64,000 bases of DNA from Clostridia bacterium (lineage in GTDB: Bacteria; Bacillota; Clostridia; Oscillospirales; Acutalibacteraceae), in NCBI GenBank assembly GCA_017623615.1, contig JAGAOT010000024.1:33644-97643 (forward strand), read 5' to 3'. The position numbers and the translations under genes were made by a program. The notes beneath the pieces were generated by a model. That model did no database searches. It was not told the origin of the DNA and saw nothing but the letters and a program-made list of their open reading frames with translations. Within the stretch, counting starts at the first letter, position 1, and every line of letters starts with the position of its first letter. Below, in pieces: positions 60,384 to 64,000 of this stretch.

Positions 60384-62318
60384 TTATTTACCGATATTTT
60401 TAGTGTAGTTCAACAGTCCGCCGTCAAGAATCATTGCGGTCTGTCTGTCGGAATAATCATAGTTAAGCTCGTATTTTTCACCCTTTGTGAGGTTTTCAAG
60501 AACAACCTTTGCGCCGTTCTTGATGTTTTCTCTGATGCCGTTCAATGCGAGCATATCGTCTGTGTCAATCTTGTCATAGTCGTCGGGATTTGCGAATGTG
60601 AAAGGCATAATGCCTGCGTTTATAAGGTTAGCGCAATGGATTCTTGCAAATGATTTTGCGATAACCGCCTTGATGCCGAGATAAAGAGGAACAAGTGCGG
60701 CATGCTCTCTCGATGAGCCCTGACCGTAGTTTGCGCCGCCGATAATGAAGCCCTTTCCTGCCGCTTTGCAGCGCTCTGCAAAGTGTTCGTCACACTGTTT
60801 GAAGCAGAAGTTTGAAAGGAACGGAATGTTTGAACGGTAGGGGAGAATCTTTGCGCCTGCAGGCATGATGTGGTCGGTTGTGATGTTGTCGCCGACCTTG
60901 AGAATTGCGGGTGCTTCGATATCTTCAGGCAACTCAACACTTGTGGGGAACGGCTTTATGTTGGGTCCGTATTTAATTTCAACGCTGTCAGCTTCTTCAA
61001 CAGAAGCGGGAAGCTCAATCATGTTATCGTTGATAATGAATCTTTCGGGCATTGTGATTTCGGGCATCTCGCCGAGTGTTCTCGGGTCTGTGAGATAGCC
61101 CGTGATTGCGGAAGCTGCCGCAACCTCGGGGCTGACAAGGTAAATGCCCGCATCTGCAGTACCTGAACGTCCCTCAAAGTTTCTGTTGAATGTACGCAGC
61201 GAAACGCCCTTTGACTGCGGTGACTGACCCATGCCGATGCAGGGGCCGCAGGAGCATTCAAGAAGCCTTGCGCCGGCGCAGAGAATATCGGAAAGAGCGC
61301 CGTTGAGTGAAAGCATGTTAAGAACCTGCATTGAGCCCGGAGATATTGTGAGGCTTACGTTGGGGGCAACCTTTTTACCCTTAAGTATAGCCGCAACCTT
61401 TAAAAGGTCAAGCAAGGATGAGTTTGTGCATGAACCGATGCAAACCTGGCTGATTTCAATGTTGCCAATCTCTTCAACGGTTTTAACGTTGTCGGGCATG
61501 TGGGGCATTGCCGCCATCGGAGCAAGCTTGCAAAGGTCAATATCGATAATTTCGTCATACTGTGCATCTGCATCCGGCAGAAGCTCTGACCAGTCATCCT
61601 CTCTTCCCTGCGCTTTGAGGAATGCCTTGGTTATTTCGTCGGAGGGGAAAACAGAGGTTGTTGCGCCAAGCTCTGCGCCCATGTTGGTGATTGTTGCTCT
61701 TTCGGGAACGGAAAGAGTCTTAACGCCCTCGCCGCCGTATTCAATAATCTTGCCAACGCCGCCCTTAACGCTCATAATGCGGAGCACTTCAAGGATAATA
61801 TCCTTTGCGCCAACCCAGGGAGAAAGTTTGCCCGAAAGGCGCACAAGTGTCATCTTGGGCATGGTTGTGTAGTATGTGCCGCCGCCCATCGCAACCGCAA
61901 CGTCAAGACCGCCCGCACCGATTGCAAGCATGCCTATGCCGCCGCCCGTGGGAGTGTGGCTGTCAGAACCGATGAGCGTTTTGCCGGGCTTGTCGAAGCG
62001 TTCAAGATGAAGCTGGTGGCAGATGCCGTTGCCGGGCTTCGAGAAAAGAAGACCTCTTTTCTTTGCAACGCTCTGAATAAATCTGTGGTCATCTGCGTTT
62101 TCAAAACCGTTTTGCAGAGTGTTGTGGTCGATATATGAAACAGAAAGCTCCGTGCGTACTCTCTCAACGCCCATTGCCTCAAATTCAAGATATGCCATTG
62201 TGCCCGTTGCATCTTGTGTGAGTGTCTGGTCAATTTTAAGACCGATTTCGGTGCCGGGCACCATTTCGCCGCTGACAAGATGGCTCTTAATCAGCTTTTG
62301 ACCTATAGTAAGTCCCAT
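60384..62318 (-). CDS. acnA: Aconitate hydratase
   Basis: Iron-sulfur hydratase converting citrate to isocitrate (644 aa). Cluster cysteines lie in GSCTNSS and CSCGPCIGMG; GSDSHTPTGGGIGML and the C-terminal swivel domain with GGANYGQGSSREHAAL are present. It resembles the compact aconitase form rather than the 900-aa AcnA. Start at an ATG 6 nt after AGGAGG; a Met two codons upstream touches the SD. Co-transcribed with the downstream isocitrate dehydrogenase. Confidence 0.93.
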   Translation of the reverse strand: MGLTIGQKLIKSHLVSGEMVPGTEIGLKIDQTLTQDATGTMAYLEFEAMGVERVRTELSVSYIDHNTLQNGFENADDHRFIQSVAKKRGLLFSKPGNGICHQLHLERFDKPGKTLIGSDSHTPTGGGIGMLAIGAGGLDVAVAMGGGTYYTTMPKMTLVRLSGKLSPWVGAKDIILEVLRIMSVKGGVGKIIEYGGEGVKTLSVPERATITNMGAELGATTSVFPSDEITKAFLKAQGREDDWSELLPDADAQYDEIIDIDLCKLAPMAAMPHMPDNVKTVEEIGNIEISQVCIGSCTNSSLLDLLKVAAILKGKKVAPNVSLTISPGSMQVLNMLSLNGALSDILCAGARLLECSCGPCIGMGQSPQSKGVSLRTFNRNFEGRSGTADAGIYLVSPEVAAASAITGYLTDPRTLGEMPEITMPERFIINDNMIELPASVEEADSVEIKYGPNIKPFPTSVELPEDIEAPAILKVGDNITTDHIMPAGAKILPYRSNIPFLSNFCFKQCDEHFAERCKAAGKGFIIGGANYGQGSSREHAALVPLYLGIKAVIAKSFARIHCANLINAGIMPFTFANPDDYDKIDTDDMLALNGIRENIKNGAKVVLENLTKGEKYELNYDYSDRQTAMILDGGLLNYTKNIGK

Positions 62319-62448
62319 ATACATCCTCCTGTGCGATAAAATCGATGATATTCAATTATATTGCAATTCGGTGTCGGAAGTCAAGGGTAAAAACGACATA
62401 ATATAATGTTTTTTATGTATAAATATTGGTTTTATATACAACATTGTA

Positions 62449-62477
62449 TTTACAAATTTTAAAATCTGTAGTATAAT
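62449..62477 (+). promoter_or_regulatory. Promoter of the attenuator-controlled methyltransferase
   Basis: TTTACA, 17-bp spacer, TATAAT, about 30 bp before a leader-peptide ATG. Confidence 0.8.
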
Positions 62478-62508
62478 CAGTTAAATTCTTGAATCGGAGG
62501 AAATCGGT

Positions 62509-62544
62509 ATGTTCTTTATCTCTGTTCGACGCAGACGAATATAG
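62509..62544 (+). CDS. Candidate leader peptide
   Basis: ATG 8 nt after GGAGG, encoding MFFISVRRRRI and then TAG. The run of arginines matches the positively charged Arg/Lys-x-Arg/Lys stalling motif known for macrolide-induced ribosome arrest. It precedes paired segments, a terminator and a methyltransferase gene. Confidence 0.6.
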   Translation: MFFISVRRRRI

Positions 62545-62621
62545 CTTGTATCTTGTATTGGGTACAGGCTCGAAATGCTGTGTGCCTGACAGAGTGACAG
62601 AGAAAAGTTTACCTTTTGTAT

Positions 62622-62662
62622 TACTGTTAACGGCATATAGCTGTTAACAGTATTTTTATTTT
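62622..62662 (+). terminator. Leader terminator (attenuator)
   Basis: A 10-bp perfect stem TACTGTTAAC/GTTAACAGTA followed by TTTTTATTTT, between the leader peptide and the methyltransferase. The leader's TCTCTGT can pair with ACAGAGA before the terminator, and CAGGC with GCCTG, giving candidate alternative structures. Confidence 0.8.
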
Positions 62663-62676
62663 GGAGGTTATATAAA

Positions 62677-63423
62677 ATGAGCAACAATAAATTTTTGTCA
62701 TTAAATAAAGCTGTTTTTGAACAAATAAAATTACCCGATAATGCAATAGTTGCGGACTTAGGCTGCCGCGATGCGGGTTTTCTTGTAGGATTACAACAAG
62801 CATTTCCTTATAAAATACATCAAGCTATAGGTGTTGATATTACCGATAAATGGTTTAACGATGTGAAATACCAAAGCCCCATTAAACTCAAAACAATGGA
62901 TTGCTCAAAGAAACTTGAGTTTGAGGACAATACATTTGATTTTATATTCTCTGCCGATATGTTTGAATGTGTGTCAAATAAAGATTTATTGGTAAGTGAA
63001 ATCCACAGGATTTTAAAACCGGGCGGAGTGATAATTTGCGTAAACTGTGATTGGGATAGCGTTGTATATAATGGCGGAAATAAAGAATTGATTTCAAAAG
63101 AAATTCATGCATATGCCGTAACAAAACAGCCTTGGATGGATGACATTGACAGTTGGATTGGCAGAAGGATGTACGGGATTTTCAACAAGAGCAAATTATT
63201 CGAAAGTTCTGTATCTGTCCATAACGTTGTTGAAACAGAATATAAAGAAGGCACTTTCGGTTATGATTTAAGTTTAGATATAGCTTGGCTGTATAAAGAA
63301 AATACAGGAGCATTAACCAAGGAAGAATATGATGGTTTTATTGACAATCTGAAATCAGCACAGCAAGACGGAAGTTATATCTTCTCAAAACCGTATTACA
63401 TTTATAAAGGCATAAAATTATAA
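62677..63423 (+). CDS. Class I SAM-dependent methyltransferase (substrate unknown)
   Basis: A 248-aa methyltransferase: motif I VADLGCRDAGF, an acidic VDI end of strand 2, FDFIFSADMFECV, and the HRILKPGGVIICVN loop typical of UbiE/COQ5-like enzymes. The gene is visibly more AT-rich in its third codon positions than its neighbours, suggesting transfer. TTGGAGG SD and ATG directly after an attenuator. The regulation suggests antibiotic-induced rRNA or other protective methylation, but the substrate cannot be read from the protein. Confidence 0.8.
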   Translation: MSNNKFLSLNKAVFEQIKLPDNAIVADLGCRDAGFLVGLQQAFPYKIHQAIGVDITDKWFNDVKYQSPIKLKTMDCSKKLEFEDNTFDFIFSADMFECVSNKDLLVSEIHRILKPGGVIICVNCDWDSVVYNGGNKELISKEIHAYAVTKQPWMDDIDSWIGRRMYGIFNKSKLFESSVSVHNVVETEYKEGTFGYDLSLDIAWLYKENTGALTKEEYDGFIDNLKSAQQDGSYIFSKPYYIYKGIKL

Positions 63424-63436
63424 AGAATATTTCTAA

Positions 63437-63479
63437 TTTTGCGGTTGTATCGCTGGGTGCTCTGTGAACACCCGCAAAA
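63437..63479 (+). repeat. Nested hairpin downstream of the methyltransferase
   Basis: TTTTGCGG/CCGCAAAA (8 bp) enclosing GGGTG-TC/GA-CACCC. Not followed by a T-run, so not a classical terminator. Confidence 0.5.
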
Positions 63480-63502
63480 CCAGCTAAACAAGCAATCTTA
63501 TT

Positions 63503-63528
63503 GTAGGGGACGATGCCGACATCGACCC
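63503..63528 (+). repeat. GTAG-headed hairpin repeat, copy 4
   Basis: GTAGGGGACGATGCCGACATCGACCC: GGG-CGATG/CATCG-CCC stem with one A·A mismatch. Confidence 0.55.
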
Positions 63529-63591
63529 AATGAATGTTTAGAGAATAGAGAATATTGAATAGATAATAGATAATAATTTTTCGGCAACACC

Positions 63592-63618
63592 GTAGGGAAC
63601 AGCCTCTGCGCCGTCCCG
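63592..63618 (+). repeat. GTAG-headed hairpin repeat, copy 5 (decayed)
   Basis: GTAGGGA…TCCCG, with an imperfect stem that looks like a decayed member of the same family. Confidence 0.4.
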
Positions 63619-63634
63619 ATTGTGCCGCAGGCGC

Positions 63635-63800
63635 AAAAACAAACCAACCCCAACCCAAACTAAACTAACCAAACCCAAAAGAAAACGAATTAATATAAAA
63701 CCCCATCCACCCCAAAAACAAACAAAAATGATAAAAGAAACAGAAAAACCAAAAGAAAATCCTGAAAACCCGCAAAAAACCCAAGAAAAAGAGATGAAAA
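63635..63800. other. A/C-rich, G- and T-depleted tract without genes
   Basis: A roughly 165-bp run of A and C on the plus strand (repeated CAAACC, CCCAAA, AAAACC words) with unusually few G and T. It sits between the decayed repeats and the rRNA-type promoter. No convincing coding frame; the long minus-strand open frame here arises from the skewed composition. Confidence 0.6.
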
Positions 63801-63923
63801 ACCGAACATTGTAAAACGAATAAAACGGCGAAACCCGTTGAAATACAAGGGGGAGAAGAGGCAGGGCGACTTGAAACGCACGGAGCGGTTGAGAAGAAGG
63901 GTAAAAAAGATTGAAAAAAGGTG

Positions 63924-63952
63924 TTGACAAAAGGGTTGGGATTTGGTAATAT
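63924..63952 (+). promoter_or_regulatory. Strong promoter, probably of a ribosomal RNA operon
   Basis: TTGACA, 17-bp spacer, TAATAT. Confidence 0.75.
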
Positions 63953-64000
63953 AGTCGAGCACTCCGCAAGAGAGCGGAGCGCGACGCACCTTGAAAATTA
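63953..64000 (+). ncRNA. Start of probable rRNA operon leader (cut by window edge)
   Basis: A CTCCGC/GCGGAG hairpin followed by GCACCTTGAAAATTA at the window edge. The CCTTGAAAA string closely resembles the sequence just before 16S rRNA in many Firmicutes. The 16S gene itself is outside the window. Confidence 0.6.

Noticed and set aside
63437-63479. Member of the GTAG hairpin family
   Set aside because: Same kind of stem but no GTAG head; kept as a separate nested hairpin.
63538-63989. Two long minus-strand open frames near the right end
   Set aside because: They arise from the A/C-skewed tract; the predicted proteins are Phe/Trp-rich low complexity with no SD.
1-64000. CRISPR arrays and tRNA genes
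   Set aside because: No regularly spaced direct repeats, and no cloverleaf with GGTTCGA-type T loops was seen on either strand by eye.

Overview
The window looks like chromosomal DNA of a Gram-positive, spore-forming gut Clostridia member (probably Oscillospirales/Ruminococcaceae-like). The basis is a spoVB/yabM–mazG–hup–rqcP–yabP–yabQ–divIC–yabR block, strong SD sequences with ATG, GTG and TTG starts, HemZ, RelA/SpoT, RqcP, YuiD and DUF1846 genes, and consensus sigma-A promoters. No phage, plasmid or CRISPR locus is visible. Species-level assignment is not possible from the sequence alone. GC is middling in most of the window; it drops visibly in the methyltransferase locus near the right end.

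Layout. 0–5.4 kb (+): truncated prmA, a QueG-like Fe-S protein, a GH38 alpha-mannosidase and an acyl esterase. 5.5–9.7 kb (-): a complete carbohydrate ABC transporter (binding protein, two permeases, MsmK-type ATPase). 9.8–12.9 kb (-): an M23/LysM/G5 cell-wall hydrolase and an RfbD-like reductase. 13–14.8 kb (+): a PHP phosphatase and ispE. 14.8–18 kb (-): MATE exporter, YgjV-like membrane protein, Sfp-type phosphopantetheinyl transferase, YuiD-like PAP2 protein. 18.1–19.8 kb (+): acyl-CoA ligase. 19.8–24.4 kb (-): YbaK/ProX deacylase, lipoprotein, nrdR, aspartate racemase, ATP-grasp ligase (a probable D-aspartate cross-bridge pair) and a TIM-barrel isomerase. 24.5–28.8 kb (+): small membrane protein, then a Gfo/Idh–PHP–GPH-symporter sugar operon. 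28.9–31.8 kb (+): DUF1846 protein and FAD oxidoreductase. 32–39.9 kb (-): second GH38 mannosidase, ECF sigma/anti-sigma pair, membrane-embedded M28 peptidase, unknown protein, 6S RNA, DUF1292 protein. 40.0–40.4 kb (+): an unassigned structured RNA with its own promoter and terminator. 40.5–48.3 kb (+): recJ–relA–dtd–MBL–hemZ–nucleoside kinase. 48.3–53.3 kb (+): the sporulation/division block. 53.3–59.1 kb (+): fumarase alpha subunit, hpf, THUMP methyltransferase, lipid kinase, phosphoesterase, secreted NC-motif protein, DUF6440 protein. 59.2–62.3 kb (-): isocitrate dehydrogenase and aconitase. 62.4–63.4 kb (+): an attenuator-controlled methyltransferase. 63.4–64.0 kb: repeats, an A/C-rich tract and what looks like an rRNA-operon promoter and leader.

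By function, the carbohydrate genes (two GH38 enzymes, esterase, ABC importer, Gfo/PHP/GPH operon) suggest scavenging of host or dietary glycans. The cell-envelope genes (M23 hydrolase, racemase plus ATP-grasp ligase, flippase, DivIC) suggest a D-Asp-containing peptidoglycan in a sporulating cell.

The most interesting non-coding signals are: the ~390-nt RNA upstream of recJ; the leader-peptide/terminator arrangement in front of the methyltransferase, whose leader peptide has an Arg-rich end; a family of short GTAG-headed hairpins whose stems differ in sequence but stay paired; a 212-bp MITE-like inverted repeat; and a hairpin that buries the yabP ribosome binding site.
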